Shown: positions 1-6,903, counted from the stretch's first letter. The stretch is 64,000 nucleotides of DNA from Paenibacillus monticola (GCF_009664975.1 NZ_WJXB01000012.1:62001-126000), one strand, 5' to 3'. Notes: generated by a model from the letters alone, not told the origin. Translations and numbers: made by a program.

Positions 1-597
1 ATGGAACCAGACTTGCAAGATATAATAAAAGAAGAATTATTAAATTATGTGCAGACTTCGGTGGCTAAAATTTCAGATGTATTTGGTGACAGAGATTCTT
101 ATCCATATGTAATATATGTCGAATCGCAAAAATTTATCAGAAAATATGCGGAGAATTCAACAGGGCAAACTTATTATTATCCTTGGAAAAATTATATCGT
201 AATTGGCCCTAGAGGGTTCAATGAGAATGTGATTTCTCATGAATTTACTCATGCAGAACTGAGAGATAGATTACACAATAAAAATAAAGTCCCAGTCTGG
301 TTTGATGAAGGTTTGGCGGCAATGATTGACGGTAGATTTTCAAATAACGAAGCAATATGGAATCATATGACAAATGATGGAAAGTCCCCTATCGATTTCG
401 ATCTTTTGGACTCACATAAAGCATTTAATTACGGAACAATAGAGGCAAGTAATAATTACTATTTATCATGTCATGAAGTTACGAGGTGGTTTACAATCGT
501 AGGGAAATCTGGACTCTTAAAATTAATAAATGAATTAAATCATGGAGAAAATTTTAAGGATCAATATAAATTGATAGAATTTGAAAGCAATAAATGA
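1..597 (+). CDS. Gluzincin-like zinc metalloprotease family protein (5' end may lie outside window)
   Basis: The 198-residue product has HEFTH at residues 80-84, then WFDEGLA at 100-106. This is the HExxH plus downstream Glu layout of minimal gluzincin (peptidase MA-like) proteins: H80 and H84 would bind zinc, E81 would be catalytic and E103 the third ligand. No signal peptide or membrane segment is visible, so a cytoplasmic protein is likely. The ATG is the first base of the window, so a start further upstream cannot be excluded. It is the first gene of the + strand cassette-like array and is followed 13 bp later by an attC-like repeat. Function beyond the metalloprotease fold is not known; the substrate cannot be inferred. 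Confidence 0.7.
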   Translation: MEPDLQDIIKEELLNYVQTSVAKISDVFGDRDSYPYVIYVESQKFIRKYAENSTGQTYYYPWKNYIVIGPRGFNENVISHEFTHAELRDRLHNKNKVPVWFDEGLAAMIDGRFSNNEAIWNHMTNDGKSPIDFDLLDSHKAFNYGTIEASNNYYLSCHEVTRWFTIVGKSGLLKLINELNHGENFKDQYKLIEFESNK

Positions 598-610
598 TGA
601 CTATATGACA

Positions 611-758
611 TCGCCTAATACCATGTTCCCGCTGCGGTGCTAACGCCCCTTGGTCAGCCCGATGATATTCGGAGAAGTGGATTCAGGCAGACATATCCCC
701 CTTAAGATAAGAGCTATCTAAGGGGGATGGACGTCGTGAACACACAAACGTTAGGCGA
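611..758 (+). repeat. attC-like inverted repeat, copy 1
   Basis: The left outer arm is TCGCCTAAT (611-619) with ATGTTCCCGC inside it. The right arm is GTCGTGAACAC followed by GTTAGGCGA at 750-758. The two ends are complementary over TCGCCTAA/TTAGGCGA. Inside is a long hairpin (ATCCCCC...GGGGGAT, about 695-728) and the conserved loop text ATTCGGAGAAGTG. GTTAGGC fits the integron R' consensus GTTRRRY. Confidence 0.8.
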
Positions 759-805
759 AACCGTCTAGACACTGAAGAAATAATTAAGAAAGGTGATTAA
801 GATAT

Positions 806-1074
806 ATGAATGCAGTGCAAAGAAGTAAATGGGAAAAAATAAGATCTAAAGGAAGGAAGTATTTTCTTTTCTATAGGGGGTAATAGGTTGGGGCATACCA
901 ACGGCGGTCATATTTATTTTTTTTACTGAATTATTAGAGAATGATCACTCTGTTACCTTCAATCATTCCTTTTATATGTTCTTATAAAAAATTTTAATAA
1001 TATTTCCTGTTTGTGGTTACTTTTGGGGGCTATGGGTGTGGAATCGGACTGAAAAAAATTATAAAAAAATTTAA
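806..1074 (+). pseudogene. Frameshifted small two-helix membrane protein (cassette 2)
   Basis: Reading from ATG 806, with an AAAGGTGAT ribosome site about 8 bp before it, gives MNAVQRSKWEKIRSKGRKYF and stops soon after. Switching frame near 880 (within a G-rich run) continues as IGWGIPTAVIFIFFTELLEN, and a second switch near 987 (within an A-run) continues as KILIIFPVCGYFWGLWVWNR up to TAA 1072-1074. Together these give about 90 residues with a basic N-terminus and two hydrophobic helices. I take it as a small membrane-protein gene broken by two frameshifts in homopolymer tracts. No function is known. It occupies the unit between attC-like copies 1 and 2. Sequencing error is the alternative to true decay. 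Confidence 0.6.
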
Positions 1075-1184
1075 TCCTTCCAAGAACAATCTTAAGTGAT
1101 AATTTATGAAACTAACAAAGAAAAAAACTATAAAAGATGATTAAAGGCTAATTATAATTATAGAAATTCGAAGAAGAGGTGACA

Positions 1185-1303
1185 TCGCCTAATAATATAT
1201 TCACGCTGCGGGCCATTCGGCCCTGGGTCTGCTAGAAGATAATTCGGGAAGATAAATCAAGCAGACAACCCTACGGGTTCGTGAATACAACAACGTTATT
1301 TGA
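1185..1303 (+). repeat. attC-like inverted repeat, copy 2
   Basis: Left arm TCGCCTAAT (1185-1193) then ATATTCACGC. Right arm GGGTTCGTGAATAC, ACAAC, then GTTATTTGA (1295-1303). Three internal hairpins are visible: GGGCC-ATTC-GGCCC, GTCTGC (1227-1232) with GCAGAC (1261-1266), and ACCC-TAC-GGGT. The left R'' matches the start of the preceding unit (GTTAGGCGA), not its own R', as in integron arrays. Confidence 0.85.
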
Positions 1304-1340
1304 AGTACCCTAATTGCGATATATGGAGGATCTGATAGGC

Positions 1341-1673
1341 ATGGGTGCTACATACCAATTAATAAACTTATCAAAGAAAGAAGTTATTAATTACTCTCAC
1401 CTACCGGCTTCAAAACTAACGGAAATCGTTGGGAATCCAGTCGCTTCCGCGATTACTACCTGGTACTTAATAAATAACATAGGCGATACTATTACATTTC
1501 TTTCTGAACTAGATGAATCTCCACAAGACATAGAGCACTATAAAGAAGTAACAGATAGAATAATCAATGATTTAATTCAGAATCAAATTCTAAAAGATGA
1601 AGGATTAATGTATGTAGATGAAGATGATCCTAGTATATATATTAGAAATTTAAAGAATATTTGGATTGACTGA
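1341..1673 (+). CDS. Small hypothetical cassette protein
   Basis: The frame is open from a TTG at 1314, but GGAGGA at 1325-1330 sits 10 bp before the ATG at 1341, so I choose 1341. The product is then 110 residues starting MGATYQLINLSKKEVINYSH. It is acidic and mostly alpha-helical by eye, with no membrane segment or Cys/His metal motif. I recognise no family with a function. It fills one complete cassette-like unit: the unit starts at GTTATTTGAAGTACCC (1295-1310) and ends at GGGTACTTCACATAAC (1679-1694), the inverse complement with one mismatch. Confidence 0.75.
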   Translation: MGATYQLINLSKKEVINYSHLPASKLTEIVGNPVASAITTWYLINNIGDTITFLSELDESPQDIEHYKEVTDRIINDLIQNQILKDEGLMYVDEDDPSIYIRNLKNIWID

Positions 1674-1683
1674 GGGCAGGGTA

Positions 1684-1853
1684 CTTCACATAACAATGTA
1701 TTCATGCAGAGGAGCCTGTAGGCTCCTTGGATTGCCAGAAGGGAAGAAGCCATGAAGCAGATTCAGGCAATCACCCTGCGAGGCTAAGTCTACGACCCAG
1801 TCACTTTAGTCCTTTAAGCCTCTCGGGTTCGTGAATACAACAACGTTATAAGT
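1684..1853 (+). repeat. attC-like inverted repeat, copy 3
   Basis: Left arm CTTCACATAAC then TGTATTCATGC; right arm GGGTTCGTGAATAC then GTTATAAGT (1845-1853). Internal hairpins: GGAGCC-TGTA-GGCTCC, GATTGCC (1730-1736) with GGCAATC (1766-1772), and GAGGCT...AGCCTC. The middle stem differs in sequence from copies 2 and 4 but keeps its pairing. Confidence 0.85.
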
Positions 1854-1922
1854 AATCGGCGATGTATAAGAATTCGGGATTATAAGAATTAAGAGATAAT
1901 TAATGAGAGGGAATTTATCTAT

Positions 1923-2297
1923 ATGAGTTTGATAATTAGTGTAATTCCAAAGCAAAGTATATTTATAGATACTAATGTTATGGAAGAGCAGATACTAGCA
2001 CCACACAATAATTCATTTGGTTTTGAGTCATGCAGAAAAACTTTATGGGGAATTGATTTAATTAGAGAACTTGGATGTGAGAAGATATATTCTTTAAAAA
2101 GTATGGATATTTTTGTGTTTGATAGCGAAATAGAAAAACTAAGAAGCGAATTACTTATTTTGTTTGATAATTTAGATATTATAAAGCTACATACAATCTA
2201 TGATAAAGACTTTATTGAATTTAGAATTAGAAATGCCTTGGAAATGATAAAGGTAATACTTGAAGAAAAAGATAAGGTTGGAATAGCGATTTGGTGA
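1923..2297 (+). CDS. Hypothetical cassette protein, 124 aa
   Basis: ATG 1923 is preceded by GAGAGGGAA about 10 bp upstream. The product (MSLIISVIPKQSIFIDTNVM...) is 124 residues, AT-rich in codon use, with no signal peptide or membrane segment. Its size and helical acidic C-terminus resemble small immunity-like proteins, but that is only a resemblance and I name no family. It is the only gene in the unit between copies 3 and 4. That unit's two ends (1845-1864 and 2312-2331) are inverse complements at 15 of 20 positions. Confidence 0.7.
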   Translation: MSLIISVIPKQSIFIDTNVMEEQILAPHNNSFGFESCRKTLWGIDLIRELGCEKIYSLKSMDIFVFDSEIEKLRSELLILFDNLDIIKLHTIYDKDFIEFRIRNALEMIKVILEEKDKVGIAIW

Positions 2298-2324
2298 GTA
2301 TGATTCGAGGAAGTCGCCGACATC

Positions 2325-2487
2325 GTATAACACCGCATTCACGCATAGGAGCCTGTCGGCTCCTTGTCCGCAAGAAGAATATCGGAGAAGTGAATCAGCG
2401 GACAACCCCGCACCGACTAAGCGCATCGCGCCCAGGCCCTTGACCTTTAAGCCAGTGAGGGTTCGTGAATATAACAACGTTATCTGC
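2325..2487 (+). repeat. attC-like inverted repeat, copy 4
   Basis: Left arm GTATAAC (2325-2331) then CGCATTCACGC; right arm GGGTTCGTGAATATAAC then GTTATCTGC (2479-2487). Internal hairpins: GGAGCC-TGTC-GGCTCC, TTGTCCGC (2364-2371) with GCGGACAA (2398-2405), and AACCC...GGGTT. This is the clearest example of the branched fold. Confidence 0.85.
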
Positions 2488-2525
2488 AATAGGGTATAGC
2501 ACAATAACAAGGAGATCAGTTACCT

Positions 2526-2969
2526 ATGAAGCTTAAAATTTTGTTTACAATGGCCATAATTATATTTCTTTGCTCCTGTGGGACTAAAGGTGCCACAAAT
2601 GCCGCAGTTAATGGAAAAGACACTGATATTCCAGAACTAAATATTGTTATTAACAACTACTTTGAAAACTTTGACGATATAAACAATTGGAGTCCATATG
2701 CAACAGATGAGTTCGTTAGACGAGTATATTCGTGGTGTTCTAGCGACACCTCAGAAACAAAAAGTATTAAAGAAATGAAATCAATTTATTTTGAAATCAA
2801 CAAAGATTCATTAAAATTGATCGGATATACAATTGAAGAAGTTCAGAAGGAAAGTTCAGATAAAGTAATAATCTTTGTTACAAGAGAATGGGAAAATGGA
2901 CAAAAGGATCAAACTTACTATTCCTTCTTAAAAGTAAAGGGAAAATGGAAAGTCGATGACCGATTTTGA
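2526..2969 (+). CDS. Small lipoprotein, NTF2-like, unknown function
   Basis: The 147-residue product starts MKLKILFTMAIIIFLCSCGT, a lipoprotein signal with the lipobox LCSC and the lipidated Cys at residue 18. The mature part is about 125 residues. Its C-terminal strand pattern (VIIFVTREWENGQ...YYSFLKVKGKWKVDD) is typical of NTF2-like or DUF4878-type domains, where KGKWKV marks the last strand. It should sit on the outer face of the cytoplasmic membrane. AAGGAGATC lies about 6 bp before the ATG at 2526. Its unit starts at GTTATCTGC (2479) and ends at GATAAC (2998-3003). The ligand or role is not known. Confidence 0.75.
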   Translation: MKLKILFTMAIIIFLCSCGTKGATNAAVNGKDTDIPELNIVINNYFENFDDINNWSPYATDEFVRRVYSWCSSDTSETKSIKEMKSIYFEINKDSLKLIGYTIEEVQKESSDKVIIFVTREWENGQKDQTYYSFLKVKGKWKVDDRF

Positions 2970-2997
2970 AGCTGCTTCAAAGAAGCACCCGACAATA

Positions 2998-3035
2998 GAT
3001 AACACAATATTCACGCATCGGGCATTCGCGTGGAC
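2998..3035 (+). repeat. attC-like repeat, copy 5 (left half only)
   Basis: GATAAC (2998-3003), then ATATTCACGC and the following TCGGGCATTCGCG match the left arm and first hairpin of the full copies. The right half is gone; the sequence runs straight into a gene remnant. Confidence 0.65.
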
Positions 3036-3040
3036 AAAGA

Positions 3041-3127
3041 ATGATTGAGGGTAAATTCAGGGTTACAAACAGCTATGAACTACAAGTAGAAGCAATTGAA
3101 GAAATATTAAGAAGATATGATGCATGA
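3041..3127 (+). pseudogene. Remnant of a cassette gene (28 codons)
   Basis: A short frame beginning ATG ATT GAG at 3041 and ending TGA at 3125-3127 encodes MIEGKFRVTNSYELQVEAIE and then EILRRYDA. It sits between a left-half repeat and a complete repeat, where a full cassette gene would be expected, so I read it as the 3' end of a gene whose 5' part was deleted. It has no clear ribosome site. Whether it is expressed is unknown. Confidence 0.4.
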
Positions 3128-3149
3128 TAAATCAATGATGGCATTAACA

Positions 3150-3263
3150 TCACCTAACATCGCATTCAACGCTGCGGATCGGCAATTCGACCCTTGTTTG
3201 CCCAAGCATTTCGAGGAAGTGAATCAGGCAGTAGACGTCCGTGAATGTGGAAACGTCAGACGA
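3150..3263 (+). repeat. attC-like inverted repeat, copy 6
   Basis: Left arm TCACCTAAC (3150-3158) then CGCATTCAACGC; right arm CGTCCGTGAATGTGG then GTCAGACGA (3255-3263). The conserved loop TTCGAGGAAGTGAATCA and GGCAG follow. The R' core has GTC in place of GTT. Confidence 0.8.
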
Positions 3264-3307
3264 AATTGATAAACAATATTGATAAATGAAAGGAAGATAA
3301 ACAAGAT

Positions 3308-3736
3308 TTGAATATTTTATATTTACTATCAGCCCCTATGCACACAATCCTTTATCTTTTCATTATTATTGTTTGCATTCGATCCATATTTAGAGTAGAT
3401 CTTTTAAGATGGACAAATCCCAGAATTTCTGCGAGATTACAAATTATTTCAGTATTTATAGGCAGAGTACTATGCTTAACGGCTACTGGAATTTGCATTT
3501 GGATTTCCATCCCATATTGGAAAGATGATTTTCTGTTGATAACAAAGAAGTATATCGTAACAGAAAGTTATCCTCTTGCTAAATACAATGAATCTAAAGA
3601 TTTAAATGAATACGTTGTTTTTAATACTAAGACGTTAACATTTTTATTTGATTCAGAGATGGATATTGGTAAGAAATATGAAATTAAATACTTGCCTAAC
3701 ACTAATATTGAAATATACAGAAGAGAGATCAAATAA
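3308..3736 (+). CDS. Small membrane protein of unknown function
   Basis: I place the start at TTG 3308; AAAGGAAG lies about 11 bp upstream. The 142-residue product has two hydrophobic segments (about residues 5-25 and 45-68, MHTILYLFIIIVCI and VFIGRVLCLTATGICIWISI). A C-terminal soluble part of about 70 residues follows (FNTKTLTFLFDSEMDIGKKY). The layout recalls small DUF3592-like membrane proteins, but I cannot confirm a family. It belongs to the unit opened by copy 6; the closing repeat (copy 7) has lost its left half. Confidence 0.6.
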   Translation: MNILYLLSAPMHTILYLFIIIVCIRSIFRVDLLRWTNPRISARLQIISVFIGRVLCLTATGICIWISIPYWKDDFLLITKKYIVTESYPLAKYNESKDLNEYVVFNTKTLTFLFDSEMDIGKKYEIKYLPNTNIEIYRREIK

Positions 3737-3765
3737 CGATTGTGCTATTCGAAGATGCCACCAAG

Positions 3766-3803
3766 AGGGATATCTGAGAAGTAGAGTCAGGCGAAATTGA
3801 TTC
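3766..3803 (+). repeat. attC-like repeat, copy 7 (right part only)
   Basis: GGATATCTGAGAAGTAGAGTCAGGC matches the conserved inner loop of the full copies and runs directly into GTCAGGCGAAATTGATTC (3786-3803), an R' end almost identical to that of copy 6. The left arm and the L' arm are missing. Confidence 0.6.
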
Positions 3804-3819
3804 AAAGAGGTGAAGCTTT

Positions 3820-4518
3820 ATGCTTATTGAAGCTGGGTATATTTTAGTTAAGGGTTCGACAGAGATTTCGAACGATTGCAGTTACTTGCCGAACCCATTT
3901 TTTTCTGCGAGTGATCACATTTGTGATTTCATACCAGGTTGTTGGGGTCATTCTTGGGTTAACAAGACTGAAAAAGAATATAGTCAAATTAGAAACTTGA
4001 ATTTAGATAAAAGTACAGTAGAAAAAATTAATAAATGGATTGATTTAGAATTTGAGAAAGGGGAGTTAAGTTGGCTATTTTTATTTAACTCGGTACAATT
4101 AGCGAGTCAATTTTATAAGGAATTTATTAATACTTCGAATATAAAATTACTAGGTCTTGGTTTAAATAGATATGATGCAGATGAATTTATAGATGAATAC
4201 AAGGACTATTATGATAATCAACCGAACTTGGGAAAGCCCGGATTGCTAACGAATGTAATGAAAGGTATTGAAATAGATGATTCTGGCGAATTTCTCGGTC
4301 ATGAGGTATTAGGTCATGATATGGGGTTCTTTTCTTCATATGCATGTAATGATTTAGGAAAGGATTATATAAATAAATTAAAAATTAATATTAATGCTAA
4401 TGGATTAATATATGACTATGAAGATGCGAAACAAACTTGCGAATACTGTTATAGCGATGAGTCAGGGGCGGAGCCTGCTTTTTGGCAACCTTGGTCAATA
4501 TCACAGTACAATTTGTAA
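3820..4518 (+). CDS. Hypothetical cassette protein, 232 aa
   Basis: ATG 3820 follows AAAGAGGTGAAGC at good distance. The product starts MLIEAGYILVKGSTEISNDC and is 232 residues, soluble, acidic, with scattered Cys and aromatic residues. These include GCWGHSWVNK near residue 48 and a C-terminal TCEYCY pair that could hold a metal. I recognise no functional family; small immunity or toxin-neutralising proteins are one possibility and remain a guess. It fills the best-defined cassette unit in the window: the start 3786-3803 and the end 4533-4550 are inverse complements at 16 of 18 positions. Confidence 0.75.
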   Translation: MLIEAGYILVKGSTEISNDCSYLPNPFFSASDHICDFIPGCWGHSWVNKTEKEYSQIRNLNLDKSTVEKINKWIDLEFEKGELSWLFLFNSVQLASQFYKEFINTSNIKLLGLGLNRYDADEFIDEYKDYYDNQPNLGKPGLLTNVMKGIEIDDSGEFLGHEVLGHDMGFFSSYACNDLGKDYINKLKININANGLIYDYEDAKQTCEYCYSDESGAEPAFWQPWSISQYNL

Positions 4519-4540
4519 GCAACTAGAGGAAGGAATCAAC

Positions 4541-4643
4541 TTCGCCTAACATTGCATTCAACGCTGTGGGCCGCAAACGGCAGCCGGTTCATGGTGGACC
4601 TTAAGGCGCTAGGACGTCGTGAATACAGGAACGTTAGCTGAAA
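4541..4643 (+). repeat. attC-like inverted repeat, copy 8
   Basis: Left arm TTCGCCTAAC (4541-4550) then TGCATTCAACGC; right arm GACGTCGTGAATAC, AGGAAC, then GTTAGCTGA (4633-4641). GCCTAAC fits the integron R'' consensus RYYYAAC exactly. Shorter central region than the other copies. Confidence 0.85.
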
Positions 4644-4665
4644 TTAGTGTAGAGCGTTTAAATAC

Positions 4666-5169
4666 ATGAAGGGCGTGAATCGATTGATTACTATTCGAAC
4701 ACAGATTGAGATCTCTGCTCCTATAAACCTTTGCTTTGATTTAGCCAGGGACATAGCTATTCATACTCAGACCGTTTGGAAACATACAAAGGAAATAGCA
4801 ATTGGAGGGATCACAGCTGGTCCGATAGGTTATGGTCAAACCGTAATTTTCCAAGCAACTCATTTTCGTGTGAGGCAAACACTTACTTCAAAAATAACGA
4901 AATATGAAGAACCGTTTATGTTTGTAGATGAAATGCAAAAAGGCGCTTTTAAGACACTCAAACATATTCATGAATTCAAAGAAGTACAAGGAAAGACTTT
5001 AATGATCGATACCTTGCATTTTGAATCCCCATTTGGGTTTCTAGGAAAGATCGTTGAGAAGTTAATACTTGAGAGTTATATGAAGAGATTTATAGAATAT
5101 CGAAATGAGCAATTAAAGAAGATTGCAGAAGAACATGTGAAAGAAGCTCGTGAGAACACTAATTTCTGA
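4666..5169 (+). CDS. SRPBCC (START-like) family protein
   Basis: The 167-residue product begins TIRTQIEISAPINLCFDLAR after a short leader; this opening strand with 'I.AP...CFDLARD' is typical of SRPBCC/polyketide-cyclase-like proteins. Later strands (GYGQTVIFQATHFRVRQ, FVDEMQKGAFKTLKHIHEF) and the closing long helix fit the helix-grip fold, which binds hydrophobic ligands. ATG 4666 lacks a strong ribosome site; a TTG at 4684 behind AAGGGCGTG is an alternative start. The unit opens at copy 8. The gene's own last codons and stop overlap a degenerate closing arm (5156-5186). No substrate is indicated. Confidence 0.7.
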   Translation: MKGVNRLITIRTQIEISAPINLCFDLARDIAIHTQTVWKHTKEIAIGGITAGPIGYGQTVIFQATHFRVRQTLTSKITKYEEPFMFVDEMQKGAFKTLKHIHEFKEVQGKTLMIDTLHFESPFGFLGKIVEKLILESYMKRFIEYRNEQLKKIAEEHVKEARENTNF

Positions 5170-5186
5170 TTACAACATTTTCACGA
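5156..5186 (+). repeat. Degenerate attC-like left arm, overlapping a gene end
   Basis: ACACTAATTTC at 5156-5166 is the exact inverse complement of GAAATTAGTGT (4640-4650) at the start of the same unit. It is followed by TGATTACAACATTTTCACG, which resembles the R''-L'' text CTAACACCATATTCACG of full copies. The right half is absent. Confidence 0.5.
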
Positions 5187-5214
5187 ATTGGGGCATGCTG
5201 ACTCCAAAATCTTT

Positions 5215-5253
5215 GGAGCCTTTAAGGTTGAACAACCTCGAAGGCTCCTTTTT
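5215..5253 (+). terminator. Rho-independent terminator after the SRPBCC gene
   Basis: GGAGCCTTTAAGGTT pairs with AACCTCGAAGGCTCC, followed by TTTTT at 5249-5253. It is the only clear intrinsic terminator inside the cassette-like region. Confidence 0.75.
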
Positions 5254-5409
5254 CAATTCCCAATATTTTGAAAGGCTGATATACTGGAGGAGGAAATGAG
5301 ATGTAAATACAGCTGAGTATACGTGACGAGAGAATCTTACCATGAAGTGAAAATTTGCGGAGACAATGGATTCCTGAAAAATCAATCATATAAAAGGGAG
5401 TACCTATTT

Positions 5410-5934
5410 ATGATTATTAAAATGACACATTCAAACATACATGATTATAACAAATCAAACGAGAGCTTCACTGTTACTGGACGAATCATCCCTAAGTATG
5501 AAGACGGTATTTGGTCATATACTGAGGAGCTTTTCTCAGAACAATATAATAAGCAGTATGACAAGGAAGACCTCGAAATAAGTTATATAGATGATGAAAA
5601 CAAAGCCATTTATCTTTATTATTTTGACGACAACTGTATTGGGCAAATAAAGCTTCGTACACATTGGAATGGCTATGCTTTTATAGAAGATATTTCGGTT
5701 GCCCAAAAAATGAGGGGCAAGGCTATTGGAGCTACATTATTAAACAAGGCAGCCGAGTGGGCAAAACAGAACAAATTAATAGGTCTTGTGCTTGAAACTC
5801 AGGATGTTAATCTTTTAGCTTGCCGATTTTATGCAAAAAACAATTTTATAATTGGTGCGGTGGATACTATGATCTATTCTAACTTCCCAACGGCTAATGA
5901 AAAAGCTATTTATTGGTATCAAAAATTTTGCTAG
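5410..5934 (+). CDS. satA: Streptothricin N-acetyltransferase (SatA-type GNAT)
   Basis: The product acetylates the beta-lysine amino group of streptothricin using acetyl-CoA, inactivating the antibiotic in the cytoplasm. The 174-residue protein matches the Bacillus SatA/YyaR type along its length: TGRIIPKYEDGIWSYTEELF, then NWNGYAF-like HWNGYAFIEDISVA, the acetyl-CoA loop QKMRGKAIGATLL, then LETQDVNLLACRFYAKNNF and a C-terminal EKAIYWYQKF. I take ATG 5410 (AAGGGAG upstream) instead of the earlier in-frame ATG at 5323. The catalytic region looks intact. The gene sits between a broken arm and attC-like copy 9, so it is probably a captured resistance cassette. Confidence 0.85.
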   Translation: MIIKMTHSNIHDYNKSNESFTVTGRIIPKYEDGIWSYTEELFSEQYNKQYDKEDLEISYIDDENKAIYLYYFDDNCIGQIKLRTHWNGYAFIEDISVAQKMRGKAIGATLLNKAAEWAKQNKLIGLVLETQDVNLLACRFYAKNNFIIGAVDTMIYSNFPTANEKAIYWYQKFC

Positions 5935-5983
5935 AAGGTTGGCGTGAGTAATACATACCGGGTTCGAAAGAAGCGAATAACTT

Positions 5984-6211
5984 CGACTAACACCATATTC
6001 ACGCTGTGGGACTAAGCCTGACGACCCGTTCGACAGTGTGGCATCGGAAAAATTTGAAGAGAACATGAGAATTGCATCATTGAATTCAATTGAGGTTGTA
6101 GAAAACTTACTGATTTCACTAAGAAATGAGTCGTATAGTATTTCATAGATTCGGAGAAGTGGTTTCAGGCAGATAACCCTACGGGTTCGTGATTATAAGA
6201 ACGTTATATGA
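5984..6211 (+). repeat. attC-like inverted repeat, copy 9 (with an internal insertion)
   Basis: Left arm CGACTAAC (5984-5991) then CATATTCACGC; right arm GGGTTCGTGATTATAAG then GTTATATGA (6203-6211). About 110 bp of extra DNA, including a gene-like remnant, separates the left arm from the conserved loop ATTCGGAGAAGTGG. This makes it the longest copy. Confidence 0.75.
6065..6148 (+). pseudogene. Gene remnant inserted in attC-like copy 9
   Basis: ATG 6065 to TAG 6146-6148 encodes MRIASLNSIEVVENLLISLR and then NESYSIS; the frame stays open upstream through ASEKFEEN. It lies inside the repeat, between the left arm and the inner loop. I read it as the end of a cassette gene left behind when two repeats recombined or a deletion fused them. 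No ribosome site is visible. Confidence 0.35.
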
Positions 6212-6837
6212 AAATGTCGGCAAAAGATAAAAACCTCGAGAGTAGGGTAGCTGTGAAGAGTAAATGGCCATACATTTTCAATTTTATCTTGTTGCTGCTA
6301 CCAACCGTCTTGTTGTTAGTGTTACTAATCTACCTTTTTCCCTATACTGGATTAGGAAGAATTATATCAATTCCAAGTACAATAATTATTAATTCTTTAA
6401 TCATTTTACTCTGTTTAGTTATTACTAATAAAGTACTATGGATTAAAATCTCAAAGATTTTAATGACGATTGTAATAACGATATGGATAACAATTGCTGG
6501 TTACCCGCAAGAGTTTAACCAATCCGTATTAGTACAGAGCAAGAACGCAATTCACGCTATTCAAGCAATTGATAACATTACGAAAGAAGATCTAAATGTG
6601 GATGGAAACGTTAATAATCCAAGATATGTAGTAGCCTTGTACAAATATAGAAATGAAATACTCAATGATGGCACATATCAGCTTTATCAGCGAGATAATG
6701 TGTATTTTTATAATTATAGTATAAATGATGTAAATGAAATCAGTTCAAAATTGATCGGACATCATAAGGTCATGTGGTGGTATTTAAATGCATTATCGGA
6801 ACCGGCAGCTTCGACCTTAAGCCTCTTGGGTTCGTGA
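6208..6837 (+). CDS. Membrane protein whose two ends run into attC-like repeats
   Basis: The 209-residue product has three hydrophobic segments (about residues 22-48, 58-76 and 82-98), followed by a soluble C-terminal part. No function is recognised. Its ATG at 6208 overlaps the R' core of copy 9 (GTTATATG) and ATG 6214 follows in frame; neither has a ribosome site. At the other end the last residues, SEPAASTLSLLGS, are encoded by sequence that matches the right half of an attC-like repeat. The stop TGA is the TGA of the conserved GTTCGTGAAT arm. The natural C-terminus and the left arm were therefore probably deleted and the frame now reads through the repeat. Confidence 0.6.
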   Translation: MKMSAKDKNLESRVAVKSKWPYIFNFILLLLPTVLLLVLLIYLFPYTGLGRIISIPSTIIINSLIILLCLVITNKVLWIKISKILMTIVITIWITIAGYPQEFNQSVLVQSKNAIHAIQAIDNITKEDLNVDGNVNNPRYVVALYKYRNEILNDGTYQLYQRDNVYFYNYSINDVNEISSKLIGHHKVMWWYLNALSEPAASTLSLLGS

Positions 6838-6857
6838 ATGTGGGAACGTTATACGAA
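6808..6857 (+). repeat. attC-like repeat, copy 10 (right half only)
   Basis: GGCAGCTTCGACC and TTAAGCCTCTTGGGTTCGTGAATG, then GGAAC and GTTATACGA (6848-6856), match the right half of copies 3 and 4. The left half is missing and the right half overlaps the 3' end of the upstream gene. Confidence 0.7.
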
Positions 6858-6903
6858 ATCATTGTATAAGACTCAAACTATAAAGAGACAAGGAGAGTTA
6901 ACT

